64,000 bases of DNA. Origin: CAXXOK01 sp001604115 (GTDB lineage: Bacteria; Bacillota; Clostridia; Christensenellales; Aristaeellaceae). The notes under the pieces were generated by a model. That model made no database searches. It saw only the letters and a program-made list of their open reading frames with translations, and was not told the origin of the DNA. Positions 26,782 to 35,497 of the stretch are shown in pieces (within the stretch, counting starts at the first letter, position 1; every line of letters starts with the position of its first letter). The stretch spans positions 1-64,000 of the forward strand of contig JAYFOV010000013.1 in NCBI GenBank assembly GCA_034928535.1, read 5' to 3'. Position numbers and translations under genes: made by a program.

Positions 26782-28176
26782 TCAATGACCCTGCAACGAG
26801 CGGTCGATGGCCGCCGCCGCTTGTTTGCCTGCGCCCATGGCCAGGATCACCGTGGCTGCGCCCGTGACCGCATCCCCGCCTGCGTACACATGCGGCCGGC
26901 TGGTCAGGCCATCGGGGCCGTTGGTCACGATGCAGCCATGCCGATCCGTAGTCAAACCATGTGTCGTATGGCGGATCAGCGGGTTTGGCTGTGTGCCAAT
27001 GGCAATGATGACCGTATCCACATCCAGGATAAACTCACTGCCGGGCAATGCGATCGGGGCGCGGCGGCCGCTGGCGTCCGGCTCGCCCAGTGTCATTTTC
27101 TCGCAACGCACGGAGGTGACCCAGCCTTTCTCGTCCCCCAGAATTTCCAAAGGGTTCACCAGCGTATGGAAAACGATGCCCTCTTCCTGTGCATGCTCGA
27201 TCTCCTCATGGCGCGCGGGCAATTCGTCCATGCCGCGGCGGTAAACGATATACACCTGTGTGGCGCCCAAGCGCTTGGCACAGCGCGCCGCATCCATGGC
27301 CACGTTGCCCCCGCCCACCACCGCCACCGCATGGCTGCGCTGGATCGGGGTGCGGCTGCTCTCATCATACGCCTTCATCAGGTTGATGCGGGTCAGGTAT
27401 TCGTTGGCGCTGTACACGCCTTTCAGGCTTTCACCGGGGATGCGCATAAAACGGGGCAACCCGGCACCGCTGCCGATGAACACCGCTTCATACCCCATAT
27501 CAAAGAGCTCGTCCACCGTCAGCGTACGGCCGATGACCACGTCCGTCTGGATGGTCACGCCAATCGCCTTGAGCCCGTCGATCTCTTTTTCCACAATGGC
27601 CTTGGGCAGGCGAAACTCCGGAATGCCATACACCAGCACGCCGCCGGCCAGATGCAGCGCCTCAAACACAGTCACCGCATAGCCTTTGCGCGCCAAATCA
27701 CCCGCACAGGTCAAGCCACTGGGGCCGGCGCCCACCACCGCCACACGGTGGCCGTTGGCAGCAGGCCTGGCCGGCATGGCATCGCTGTGCTCGCGGTGCC
27801 AATCCGCCACAAAGCGCTCCAAGCGGCCGATACCGACGCTTTCGCCCTTCAGGCCGCGCACACACACGCCCTCGCACTGGCTTTCCTGCGGGCACACGCG
27901 GCCGCACACCGCCGGCAATGCCGTGCTCTGACTCAGCACCTCGTAGGCGGCCTCAACATCCCCTTGCGCGACCTTCTCAATAAAGCCGGGGATGTCGATC
28001 GCCACAGGACAGGCCGAAACGCAGGGTTTGTGTTTGCAGTTCAAGCACCGCTTCGCCTCGTTCACAGCCATCTCCGGCGTATAGCCGAGTGCCACCTCTT
28101 GAAAATTGCGGTTGCGCACATCGGCCGGTTGGGTAGGCATGGGCGTCTTGCGGGGTTCCATATTGCGCTGCGCCAT
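26782..28176 (-). CDS. glutamate synthase small subunit-like / NfnB-type FAD iron-sulfur oxidoreductase
   Basis: The 464-residue protein has N-terminal [4Fe-4S] cysteines (CLNCKHKPCVSACPVAID and CGRVCPQESQCEGVC), an FAD-binding GAGPSGLTCAGDLA, and an NADPH-binding GGGNVAMDAARCA. Alone it resembles gltA/GltD. Placed 3 bases after an NfnA-like gene, it is best read as the large subunit of NADH-dependent ferredoxin:NADP oxidoreductase, which bifurcates electrons between NADPH, NAD and ferredoxin in anaerobes. SudA of sulfide dehydrogenase is an alternative that sequence alone cannot exclude. Confidence 0.88.
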   Translation of the reverse strand: MAQRNMEPRKTPMPTQPADVRNRNFQEVALGYTPEMAVNEAKRCLNCKHKPCVSACPVAIDIPGFIEKVAQGDVEAAYEVLSQSTALPAVCGRVCPQESQCEGVCVRGLKGESVGIGRLERFVADWHREHSDAMPARPAANGHRVAVVGAGPSGLTCAGDLARKGYAVTVFEALHLAGGVLVYGIPEFRLPKAIVEKEIDGLKAIGVTIQTDVVIGRTLTVDELFDMGYEAVFIGSGAGLPRFMRIPGESLKGVYSANEYLTRINLMKAYDESSRTPIQRSHAVAVVGGGNVAMDAARCAKRLGATQVYIVYRRGMDELPARHEEIEHAQEEGIVFHTLVNPLEILGDEKGWVTSVRCEKMTLGEPDASGRRAPIALPGSEFILDVDTVIIAIGTQPNPLIRHTTHGLTTDRHGCIVTNGPDGLTSRPHVYAGGDAVTGAATVILAMGAGKQAAAAIDRSLQGH

Positions 28177-28179
28177 GGC

Positions 28180-29022
28180 TTATTTCGCCTCCTTGGGGAA
28201 AAGATTGCACGCCGTCTCGCGCGCATGCTGCTCAAACTCGCGGTACATCTCTCCGCGGCGCAGTGCCTCGTCAAAATCCACCAGGTGGCCGTCAAAATCG
28301 GGGCCATCCACACAGGCGAACTTCGTCTCCCCACCCACAGTCAGGCGGCAGCCGCCACACATCCCAGTACCGTCAATCATGATGGGGTTCATGCTCACAA
28401 TGGTTTTGACACCGTATTTTTTGGTGGTCAACGCCACAAACTTCATCATGATGAGCGGGCCGATGGCAATCACTTCGTCATAGACATTGCCAGCTTGGAT
28501 CAAGGTCTCCAACGCTGTGGTCACAAGCCCTTTTTCGCCGTGACTGCCATCGTCGGTCATGATGCGCAGCTCATCGCTGATGGCACGAAACTCATCTTCC
28601 AGAATCACCAACTCACGATTGCGGAAACCCACCACGCTGTGCACCACCGTGCCCTGCTCGTGCAGCTTCTTGGCAATCGGCAACGCGATGGCGCAGCCCA
28701 CACCGCCGCCAACCACGCACACCTTGCGCAGGCCTTCCACTTCGGTGGCCTTGCCCAGCGGCCCCACCAGATCCTGCAGGCAATCCCCGACATTCAGGCT
28801 GTCAATTTCCATAGTGCCCGCGCCCATCACCTGAAAAATAAGCGTGATGGAGCCTGCCGCACGGTCAAAATCCGCAATGGTCAGCGGGATGCGCTCGCTG
28901 TCCGCTTTGGCGCGCAGGATGATGAACTGGCCGGGTTCGGCCTTGTTGGCAATCAACGGCGCATGCACGCTGATGCGTGTGACCGTAGCATTGAGCGATG
29001 CTTTTTCCAGAATTTCAAACAT
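28180..29022 (-). CDS. NfnA-type FAD/[2Fe-2S] subunit (dihydroorotate dehydrogenase electron-transfer-like)
   Basis: The 280-residue protein has an FAD-binding beta-barrel (PGQFIILRA then RIPLTIADF), an NAD-binding GGGVGCAIALP, and a C-terminal cluster with Cys in GTGMCGGCRL and FACVDGP that fits a [2Fe-2S] centre. It pairs with NfnB downstream. The ATG at 29022 has AAAGGAT upstream. The 100 bases between it and ridA hold no clear terminator, so ridA may read through into this operon. Confidence 0.88.
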   Translation of the reverse strand: MFEILEKASLNATVTRISVHAPLIANKAEPGQFIILRAKADSERIPLTIADFDRAAGSITLIFQVMGAGTMEIDSLNVGDCLQDLVGPLGKATEVEGLRKVCVVGGGVGCAIALPIAKKLHEQGTVVHSVVGFRNRELVILEDEFRAISDELRIMTDDGSHGEKGLVTTALETLIQAGNVYDEVIAIGPLIMMKFVALTTKKYGVKTIVSMNPIMIDGTGMCGGCRLTVGGETKFACVDGPDFDGHLVDFDEALRRGEMYREFEQHARETACNLFPKEAK

Positions 29023-29124
29023 GTGTCTCTATCCTTTCCTTATCCATGCGCATGCGTTTGCGTACGCAAAGCAAGCCTGCCGCCGCGCAGGGCGCAGGCG
29101 TGATCTCCAGCATCGCCAAGGCAC

Positions 29125-29499
29125 TCAGCGGCTAGCGATGCACTCGATCTCCACCAGCCCGCCCAGCGGCAATCCCGCAACCTGGATGGTGCTGCGGGCG
29201 GGGTAATCGCCGGCAAAATAGCTGGCATATACCGCATTTACGGCCGCAAAATCCGCCAGGTCTTTGACAAAAATGGTGGTTTTCAGGATGTGCTCATACC
29301 CCAAACCCTTGGCTTTGAGCACCTCGCCGATATTTTTCATGGCGCAGTGCGCCTGGCTTTCAACACCCTCGGCCAGCTTGCCAGTCGCCATGTTGATGCC
29401 CAGTTGCCCGGACGTGAACACATGCGCATCCGTCGCCGTCGCCTGCGAGTAGGGGCCGATCGCCTGCGGCGCGGCCTGGGTATGGATGATCTCCTTCAT
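29125..29499 (-). CDS. ridA: RidA family reactive-enamine/imine deaminase
   Basis: The 124-residue protein has the RidA signature: IGPYSQA near residue 14, FTSGQLGIN, and the C-terminal PARSTIQVAGLPLGGLVEIECIA with the substrate-binding Arg and Glu. RidA clears reactive 2-aminoacrylate made by PLP enzymes. The ATG at 29499 follows AAGGAG; the frame extends to 29571 without similarity. It has its own promoter at 29555-29584. Confidence 0.93.
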   Translation of the reverse strand: MKEIIHTQAAPQAIGPYSQATATDAHVFTSGQLGINMATGKLAEGVESQAHCAMKNIGEVLKAKGLGYEHILKTTIFVKDLADFAAVNAVYASYFAGDYPARSTIQVAGLPLGGLVEIECIASR

Positions 29500-29554
29500 C
29501 GGAATTCGCTCCTTCTTCTGTGGCGCACTGGAGCGCCACACGAATACGGTATGT

Positions 29555-29584
29555 ATTGTAGCATTATCCAACGCGATGTGTAAA
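29555..29584 (-). promoter_or_regulatory. ridA promoter
   Basis: Minus strand TTTACA (29579-29584), 18-base spacer, TACAAT (29555-29560). A small stem TGGCGC/GCGCCA (29521-29538) lies in the leader. Confidence 0.65.
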
Positions 29585-29726
29585 GTCGTTTTGGCGGTTG
29601 TTAAGATAAAAACGATACCGGTTCCACTGTTTGTGTAGAACGGTTGAAAAACGCAAGTTTATGCGCAGGCTTGCAGCGTTTCTGCAATTTTATACAATAA
29701 AAAACCCGGATTTGGACGCATTTTCG

Positions 29727-29755
29727 TTGACAAAGCCTCGCAAAATCAGTATCAT
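29727..29755 (+). promoter_or_regulatory. promoter of the MarR gene
   Basis: TTGACA (29727-29732), 17-base spacer, TATCAT (29750-29755). Confidence 0.72.
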
Positions 29756-29792
29756 CGGCAAAAAAGCAATGCCGTGCGGCGGGAGGTCAGCT

Positions 29793-30239
29793 ATGCGGGA
29801 TGTAATGGAGGGGCTGTTGGAGCTGCAACGCGCCTATGATGACCACATGCGCCAGCACCTGGGGGCGGATTGTGCGCACCCGCGTCAGGCGCCGCTTCTC
29901 TGTCTGCTGCTGTCGCGGGAAGGGGTCAGCCAGGCGGAATTGACGCGGGAGCTCAACGTGAGCGCATCCACGGTCGCAATTTCCATTGGCAGGTTGGAGC
30001 GCCTTGGCTATGTGTGCCGCGAGCGCAACCACCGCAACCAACGCGCCTATGTGCTCGCCCTGACGCCGGAGGGGCGCCGGCAGGCGCAAACCCTGCAAGC
30101 CGCCATGCAAATGGCCTGCAAAGCCGCCGCCTGCGGTATGAGCGATGCGGAGCTTCGTCAGTTCATGCACACCCTCTACCGTATGACCGATAACCTGCGT
30201 AGCGCCGCGCATCCGGCCATTCATGCTGTGGCAAAATAG
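29793..30239 (+). CDS. MarR-family transcription regulator
   Basis: The 148-residue protein has a winged helix typical of MarR: VSQAELTRELNVSASTVAISIGRLERLGYVCRERN, where the second half is the recognition helix, and a wing with RAYVLALTPEGR. Flanking helices would dimerise. The ATG at 29793 follows GGGAGGT; the longer frame from 29631 crosses the promoter. It is divergent from ridA and nothing follows it on the same strand, so it might regulate the ridA-nfn side, but no operator could be proven. Confidence 0.88.
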   Translation: MRDVMEGLLELQRAYDDHMRQHLGADCAHPRQAPLLCLLLSREGVSQAELTRELNVSASTVAISIGRLERLGYVCRERNHRNQRAYVLALTPEGRRQAQTLQAAMQMACKAAACGMSDAELRQFMHTLYRMTDNLRSAAHPAIHAVAK

Positions 30240-30329
30240 GCCGTCGCCGCATCCAAGGCGCGTGCAGCGCTCACCGGCCGCGCATGCCCTGCATACGGCA
30301 GTGCCGATTGCGTGCAGCCCGCAATGCTG

Positions 30330-30392
30330 CCGCGCCGACGCATGTAAAAAGCGCCGTCCCTATGGCGGCGCTTTTTACATGCGTCGGCGCGG
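30330..30392. terminator. 27-bp perfect bidirectional hairpin terminator
   Basis: The arms 30330-30356 and 30366-30392 are perfectly complementary around a 9-base loop. AAAAA and TTTTT inside the arms mean that the inner GCGCCG/CGGCGC stem is followed by five U on both strands. It separates the convergent MarR and barstar genes. Confidence 0.9.
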
Positions 30393-30400
30393 TTCTTGCA

Positions 30401-30679
30401 TCAGCCCACAGCTTTGACCGTGAGCTTGATGTTATAATTCTGCCTGGCCGCATCCCCAAACACCCGCAGGATGCGTGGCGTATAGTCCAGCATCTTGCCT
30501 TTGGGCATGGTGGTGTAGATCAGGGTGAGGTGCACGGGGTCTGTGATGCTGGAAAGCTCGTCAAACAGCGCATCCAGATTGCCCCCGTAATAAAAGGGAA
30601 AGCCCAGCATATCCTTCAAGTAACGGTGCAGCGGTATCTTGTCCTCAAAGCCTGTGATATCCAGCACGATTTCCTGCAT
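30401..30679 (-). CDS. barstar-family ribonuclease inhibitor
   Basis: The 92-residue protein matches barstar: FYYGGNLDALFDELSS contains the helix whose two Asp residues (Asp35 and Asp39 in barstar numbering) plug the barnase active site. It would neutralise the barnase product in the cytoplasm before export. The gene begins 16 bases after the barnase stop, with GGAGGG upstream, so it is coupled to its likely partner. There is one inhibitor for a two-domain RNase. Confidence 0.92.
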   Translation of the reverse strand: MQEIVLDITGFEDKIPLHRYLKDMLGFPFYYGGNLDALFDELSSITDPVHLTLIYTTMPKGKMLDYTPRILRVFGDAARQNYNIKLTVKAVG

Positions 30680-30695
30680 GGCGCTCCCTCCTCAT

Positions 30696-31553
30696 TCAAG
30701 ATAACGGTTCAAACGACTTGTGTGCATCCGGCGTGTAGTAGATGAGCCCGTCATTGCTGAACACCAAGCGCTCATCACTGCGCTTGCCGTCCACCCCATT
30801 GACATCACACTCCCACCACACGCGGCCCTTTTTGCCGGGCAAAAGCCCTTCCCGGTTGCCAAAGGAATCCCCGCCGATGGCATAACCCGGCGCCACTTGC
30901 CCCAGGTTATCTTTTTTGCTGCTCCAGCCCAGATCCTTGGCCTCATCGCGGGTCAGATAATTGCCGGGCAGTGTGCCATATGCCTGGATATAGGCCGCCA
31001 CATCGTCCCGCGCGGTATAAAAGCCATCTTCTGTGACGCCAGCAGAGGTTTTGGGAGCGGCGCTCGCAGCGGCAGTTTGCGAAGGCTCGCCGGTGACGAC
31101 CACCTGCCGGAATGTGTTATAGTGATCGTCCGAATAAAAGATCAGTCCATCATTAGAAAAGACGATCCGTTCTCCGCTGCGGTAGCCGCCCGAAAAGCCA
31201 ATATCGCATTCCGTCCATTTGCGGCCGTTCAGATCCGGCAAACTGCCTTCGTAGTTGCCAAAGCGGTCGCCACCGATGGATTTGCCTGGCGCCACCTGAT
31301 CCAGATTCCCGGCGCGGTTGTCCCAGCCCAGCGCCTCCGCATGGCGTTTGGAAATATAGTTTGGCGGCAGCGTGCCATACGCGCTCAGGTACACAGCTAC
31401 CTCCTCCACGGTGGTATACGCGCCATCCTTGGTCACTGTGTACCGGCTGGCATCCACCTGCATGGTCTTGCCCGCAGCCTGCGCGCCCAAGGGCAGCGCA
31501 AAACAAATCGCGAGCACGCACATCCAGGCAAGCCACTGTTTGATGTGTCTCAT
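30696..31553 (-). CDS. secreted tandem double-barnase ribonuclease
   Basis: The 285-residue product has a signal peptide (residues 1-26, GAQA cut) and two full barnase domains, about 45-152 and 175-284, joined by an Ala/Ser/Thr linker. Using barnase numbering, domain 1 keeps Lys27 (K69), Glu73 (E115), Arg83 (R125), Arg87 (R129) and His102 (H144), but Arg59 is Tyr101. Domain 2 keeps Arg59 (R234), Glu73 (E248), Arg83 (R258) and Arg87 (R262), but Lys27 is Arg202 and His102 is Ala277, with a His one position later (H278). The only mature cysteines are C116 and C249, at matching sites. AGAGGGG precedes the ATG. Barstar follows directly. Confidence 0.9.
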   Translation of the reverse strand: MRHIKQWLAWMCVLAICFALPLGAQAAGKTMQVDASRYTVTKDGAYTTVEEVAVYLSAYGTLPPNYISKRHAEALGWDNRAGNLDQVAPGKSIGGDRFGNYEGSLPDLNGRKWTECDIGFSGGYRSGERIVFSNDGLIFYSDDHYNTFRQVVVTGEPSQTAAASAAPKTSAGVTEDGFYTARDDVAAYIQAYGTLPGNYLTRDEAKDLGWSSKKDNLGQVAPGYAIGGDSFGNREGLLPGKKGRVWWECDVNGVDGKRSDERLVFSNDGLIYYTPDAHKSFEPLS

Positions 31554-31611
31554 GGTCTCATCCCCTCTCTACCGCACCGCAGCGGCATCTCAAACACCGG
31601 GCGGCGCTCAC

Positions 31612-32478
31612 CTACAGCGCAATGGGGCTGCACCAGGCGCTTTTCCCCTGCGCATCGATTACCTGGCAGCGGACAAACCGTTCACCCTGCGCCAGGTTCA
31701 GCGGATAGCTGGCATGGGTGATCTTTTCCCCCCGGACGATGCGCCCGGGCGTCCATGCCAGATTGGACTGAAAGTAGACGGTGGACACCGGCGATGTTTC
31801 CACCACCAATTGCCCATCCTCGATTGCAATACGCCGAAAACCCGGCCCCTGGCTGGCATAAAACAGCCCTTGATCCATCGCGGCCTTGATGGCCTCGCTG
31901 GTCAGGGTTTCCGCCTGCACCATGGTAAAGCTGACACCCTGCTCCCCCGCATAGGCATGCGAATCGTCCGAGGCGACCATGGGGTACAGCTTGCCATGCG
32001 CCGCCGTCACGTCCAAAATATTGGAACTGTCCGGACGCATGTAGCTAACGGTGTTGTAAACCTCCGCCGCGCTGGCACCGTGGATGCCCATCAGGGTTGC
32101 CATGGTGTTGAGCGACCAGTGCGGGTGGGCGATGATCGCCCGGCCGCCGCAGGCGCGGATCGCGTTGACGCCATTTTGAGGCCCAAGCTCATAATTCAAA
32201 TATGGCAGGATGTTTTCGACCATTCCAAAGCCGACGATGTGCACGACTTCCTCCGGAAGGGTATAGTCCAGCTCGATGCCGGGCAGCACCAGCATGCTGC
32301 CTACCATGCGGCATGCGGGCACCGTCACGCGGCGGTGATCGGTAATGGCCAGGAAATCATACCCCAGCTCCTGATAGGTTTGAATGACCTGCTCCGGCGA
32401 CCAGGCGCCATCGCTCTTGGTGGTATGGCAATGCAGGTTTCCCCGGTAAAACGGTTTGCCTTGCTGTAACAGCTCCAT
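31612..32478 (-). CDS. PHP-domain metal-dependent phosphoesterase
   Basis: The 288-residue protein shows the PHP metal motifs: NLHCHTTKSDG at residue 12, LAITDHRRVTV, PGIELDY, AHPHWS and ASDDSHAY. Family members hydrolyse phosphoesters such as histidinol phosphate or nucleotides. The residues after 230 form a beta-rich tail. The ATG at 32478 follows GAGGAGGG. It lies 58 bases upstream of the barnase gene on the same strand, so they may be co-transcribed; no functional link is evident. Confidence 0.85.
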   Translation of the reverse strand: MELLQQGKPFYRGNLHCHTTKSDGAWSPEQVIQTYQELGYDFLAITDHRRVTVPACRMVGSMLVLPGIELDYTLPEEVVHIVGFGMVENILPYLNYELGPQNGVNAIRACGGRAIIAHPHWSLNTMATLMGIHGASAAEVYNTVSYMRPDSSNILDVTAAHGKLYPMVASDDSHAYAGEQGVSFTMVQAETLTSEAIKAAMDQGLFYASQGPGFRRIAIEDGQLVVETSPVSTVYFQSNLAWTPGRIVRGEKITHASYPLNLAQGERFVRCQVIDAQGKSAWCSPIAL

Positions 32479-32497
32479 GGTGACCCTCCTCGGGGAG

Positions 32498-32524
32498 ATT
32501 ATATCATAGTCCTTGATTTTGCAA
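32498..32524 (-). promoter_or_regulatory. promoter of the PHP-barnase-barstar unit
   Basis: Minus strand TTGCAA (32519-32524), a short 15-base spacer and a perfect TATAAT (32498-32503), 20 bases ahead of the PHP start. The short spacer lowers certainty. Confidence 0.5.
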
Positions 32525-32692
32525 CAGGCATGCGCGTGGCGATGTCTGTTCCGCCGCCACGCGCCACCCAAGCGCGCCAGCCTGCGTCACGGGCCAGCGC
32601 CCTACCCGGGTGCCGGCTTGCACAGATAAGCGAAAGCATTTCCTGCCTTTCCGCAACATGAAGGGCATGTGATTGCTGCCCTGCACCATGGC

Positions 32693-33127
32693 TTACATGC
32701 CGTCCAGTTTTTGCAGCTCGGCAAGTACCCATTCCATTCGCTGTTGCAGTTCGTCCGCTGTGGCGCGGTACTGCTGGATACTGCCGCCAAAGGGATCGCG
32801 GATCGGTGGGTCAAACACCAGCACGCGCGCTTGGGGGTAGCGCTGACGGATGACCTGCGCATGCGCCGCGCTCATGGCCACCACCAATCTGGCTTCTCTA
32901 GCAGCCATCGGTGTGAAGGGCTGCGCAACATGGCGCGCCAGGCTCAGCCCCCGTTCCTTCATAGCATCAAACGCGCCGTCGCTGGCGGGAGTGCCTTCCA
33001 TGGCCTGCACTCCGGCGGACTCGGCGCGGTACGGCAGTCCTCGCTCCACGCACATGGCATTGAAAATGGCCATTGCCATGGGGCTGCGGCACGTGTTGCC
33101 TGTGCAAACAAACAATACATCGATCAA
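32693..33127 (-). CDS. ywlE: protein-arginine phosphatase, YwlE type
   Basis: The 144-residue low-molecular-weight phosphatase has the loop CTGNTCRSP with the Thr that favours phospho-arginine in YwlE, and the catalytic Asp region DPFGGSI followed by TADEL, as in Bacillus YwlE. It removes McsB phosphoarginine marks from proteins headed to ClpCP. I chose the TTG at 33127 because AAGGAGG is 7 bases upstream and the loop starts at residue 7; a longer frame to 33247 lacks similarity. Confidence 0.88.
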   Translation of the reverse strand: MIDVLFVCTGNTCRSPMAMAIFNAMCVERGLPYRAESAGVQAMEGTPASDGAFDAMKERGLSLARHVAQPFTPMAAREARLVVAMSAAHAQVIRQRYPQARVLVFDPPIRDPFGGSIQQYRATADELQQRMEWVLAELQKLDGM

Positions 33128-33315
33128 CCTGAACCCTCCTTGCCTTTCAAGCCGGAAGCAACTTGAGCATGCTGCGGTCAGGGCCATCCGCCGCCAGCAT
33201 GCCTGACCAACGCGATGCGCGCCTTGCCCTTTGGATGCCTTTGCCAAGCTTCATCAAACGGCGCCATGCAAGCCGAAATCACCGCGCATGTGCACAGGTG
33301 CGCCCCTGCCCTGCA

Positions 33316-34353
33316 TCACACTTCCAATACCCGGAATCCCGCGGCGCGACACATGCGGTTCATGACCGCCAGCCCAATGCCCTCCGTGGCTACCGCCTCG
33401 CACAGGATGATCTCCATGCCGGCATCGTCCATCGCTCGCAGGGCGGCAAACAGTTCGTGGGCGATCGTATCCGGCGCAGCCAAACTGCCGATTTGCCGTA
33501 CGGTTAGTCCGGCATAGCGGTGGCTGTTCTCCGCAAAGGCCAAAATGCATGCTCGCTTGCCTTGCGCGACTGCTTGCTCGTATTGCGCTTTGCACGCTTG
33601 CGCAACCGCGCCCGGCGTGCCCTTGACCAGGGTGAGCTGGCCGCTGGGCGCATAATGCCGGTACATCATCCCCGGACTTACGGCCTTTTCTCCGGGGCGC
33701 AGCGGACGCATTACGCTATCCGCCACGCGCACATCCGGCAGGTAGCGCCGCAGCATTTCCTGTGTGACGCCGCCCGGACGCACAATGGTCGGCACCTCGG
33801 CGGTCATGTCCAGCACGGTGCTCTCCAGCCCCACGGCGCAGGCGCCGCCATCCAGGATCATGGGAACGCGCCCCTGCAAATCGGCCAGCACATGGGCGGC
33901 CGTTGTGGGGCTGGGTCGGCCGCTGCGGTTGGCGCTGGGCGCGGCCACCGGCACGCCGCATGCTGCCAACAACGCAAGTGCCACGGGATGGTCGGGCATA
34001 CGCACAGCCACACTGGGCAGTCCGGCGTTGGTCACGGAAGGGATGATCGGCTTTTTCGGCAGGAGCAGCGTGAGCGGCCCCGGCCAGAAAGCCGCCATCA
34101 GCGCAAGGGCGCGCTCATCCACAAAGGCCAGCGGCGCAACCGCCTCCGGCGCGGCCACATGAACGATCAGCGGATTATCGCCCGGCCTGCCTTTCGCCTG
34201 ATAGATGCGCGGCACCGCCTGTGCATCCAGCGCATTGGCGCCCAGCCCATATACCGTTTCAGTGGGAAACGCCACCAACTCGCCCGCACGGATCAGCTCC
34301 GCCGCCCGCAGGATGGCTGCTTCATCCGGCTTGACTACAAGGGTCTGCATCAT
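33316..34353 (-). CDS. L-threonylcarbamoyladenylate synthase (Sua5/YwlC type)
   Basis: The 345-residue protein has the YrdC fold (residues about 10-210: FPTETVYGLGANA, KGRPGDNPLIVHV, and PSANRSGRPSPT) and a Sua5 C-terminal domain. It makes threonylcarbamoyl-AMP for tRNA t6A, and TsaB and TsaE of the same pathway are encoded at 59122-60293 in this window. The ATG at 34353 overlaps the prfA stop (34350-34352). Confidence 0.93.
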   Translation of the reverse strand: MMQTLVVKPDEAAILRAAELIRAGELVAFPTETVYGLGANALDAQAVPRIYQAKGRPGDNPLIVHVAAPEAVAPLAFVDERALALMAAFWPGPLTLLLPKKPIIPSVTNAGLPSVAVRMPDHPVALALLAACGVPVAAPSANRSGRPSPTTAAHVLADLQGRVPMILDGGACAVGLESTVLDMTAEVPTIVRPGGVTQEMLRRYLPDVRVADSVMRPLRPGEKAVSPGMMYRHYAPSGQLTLVKGTPGAVAQACKAQYEQAVAQGKRACILAFAENSHRYAGLTVRQIGSLAAPDTIAHELFAALRAMDDAGMEIILCEAVATEGIGLAVMNRMCRAAGFRVLEV

Positions 34354-35420
34354 TCTGCCTGCTCTCCAAATTCCTTGAGCTTCTCAGCTTGCTCCGCCAG
34401 CGTGAGCGCTTCGATCAATTCCGTCAGATCGCCATCCATGATATCGTCGATTTTATACAGCGTCAGACCGATGCGGTGATCCGTCACCCGACCCTGCGGG
34501 TAGTTATAAGTGCGGATGCGCTCGCTTCTGTCCCCTGTGCCGATCTGCCCCTTGCGGTTGGCGGCATAGGCGGCGTCCTTCTCATCCCTGTACTTTTGGT
34601 ACAGGCGGGACTTGAGCACCATCATGGCCTTGGCGCGGTTCTTGATCTGGCTTTTCTCATCCTGACAGGTGACCACAAGCCCGGTGGGCAGGTGCGTGAT
34701 ACGCACGGCGCTGTCTGTGGTGTTGATGCACTGCCCGCCATGCCCGGTGGAGCGGTACACATCGATGCGCAGATCGCCGGGATTGATGTTCACCTCCACA
34801 TCCTCCACCTCCGGCAGCACGGCGACCGTGCAGGTGCTGGTGTGGATGCGCCCACTGGCTTCCGTGCTGGGCACCCGCTGCACACGGTGCACGCCGCTTT
34901 CAAACTTCAGGCGGCTGTAGGCGCCCGCACCGCGGATGTTGAACACCGCTTCCTTGACCCCGCCCAACTCCGTCATATTGTAGCTGACGGGTTCCAGCTT
35001 GAAGCGGTTGCGCTCCGCATAGCGGGTGTACATCCGCAGCAGCAGCGCGCCAAATAGCGCGGCTTCATCCCCGCCCGCGCCCTGGCGGATCTCCACCACC
35101 ACGTTGCGGTCATCATCCGGATCCTTGGGCAGCAACAGAAGCCTGAGCTCTTTTTCCTGCTCTGTTTGGCGGGCAAGCAAGCCGTCGATCTCCTCACGCG
35201 CCATGTCGGCCATGTCCGGCTGTTCCAGCATTTCCTTGGCCTCTTCCAGCTGCGCCAGCGTCTGCTGGTAGGCTTCATAAGCCGCCACGGCCGGCTCCAG
35301 CGCGGCGTGCTCTTTGAGCAGTTTTTGATAATTGTCCGTATCTGCGATGATTTCCGGCTGCCCGATGGCTACGCTCAGCTCCTGATGGCGGCCGATCATC
35401 CAGTCAAATTTTTCAAACAT
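34350..35420 (-). CDS. prfA: peptide chain release factor 1
   Basis: The 356-residue factor has GHGGQ (in STGHGGQCINTT) for peptide release and the codon-reading tripeptide region RVPSTEASGRIHTS, where the usual PAT/PVT is PST. It ends translation at UAA and UAG. prmC, which methylates the GGQ Gln, lies just upstream on the same strand. Confidence 0.95.
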   Translation of the reverse strand: MFEKFDWMIGRHQELSVAIGQPEIIADTDNYQKLLKEHAALEPAVAAYEAYQQTLAQLEEAKEMLEQPDMADMAREEIDGLLARQTEQEKELRLLLLPKDPDDDRNVVVEIRQGAGGDEAALFGALLLRMYTRYAERNRFKLEPVSYNMTELGGVKEAVFNIRGAGAYSRLKFESGVHRVQRVPSTEASGRIHTSTCTVAVLPEVEDVEVNINPGDLRIDVYRSTGHGGQCINTTDSAVRITHLPTGLVVTCQDEKSQIKNRAKAMMVLKSRLYQKYRDEKDAAYAANRKGQIGTGDRSERIRTYNYPQGRVTDHRIGLTLYKIDDIMDGDLTELIEALTLAEQAEKLKEFGEQAE

Positions 35421-35497
35421 ATGCCTTTACTCCTTGCCCAATGCGGCGGGCAGTTCTCTGCCTGCAAAATGCGTTCCCCACTTCATATCGGCATACG

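Noticed and set aside
26785..29103. 772-codon open frame on the plus strand opposite nfnB/nfnA
   Set aside because: It lies antisense to two clearly conserved genes, is His/Arg/Gln-rich without domain similarity, and has no ribosome site. GC-rich coding DNA commonly leaves such frames open.
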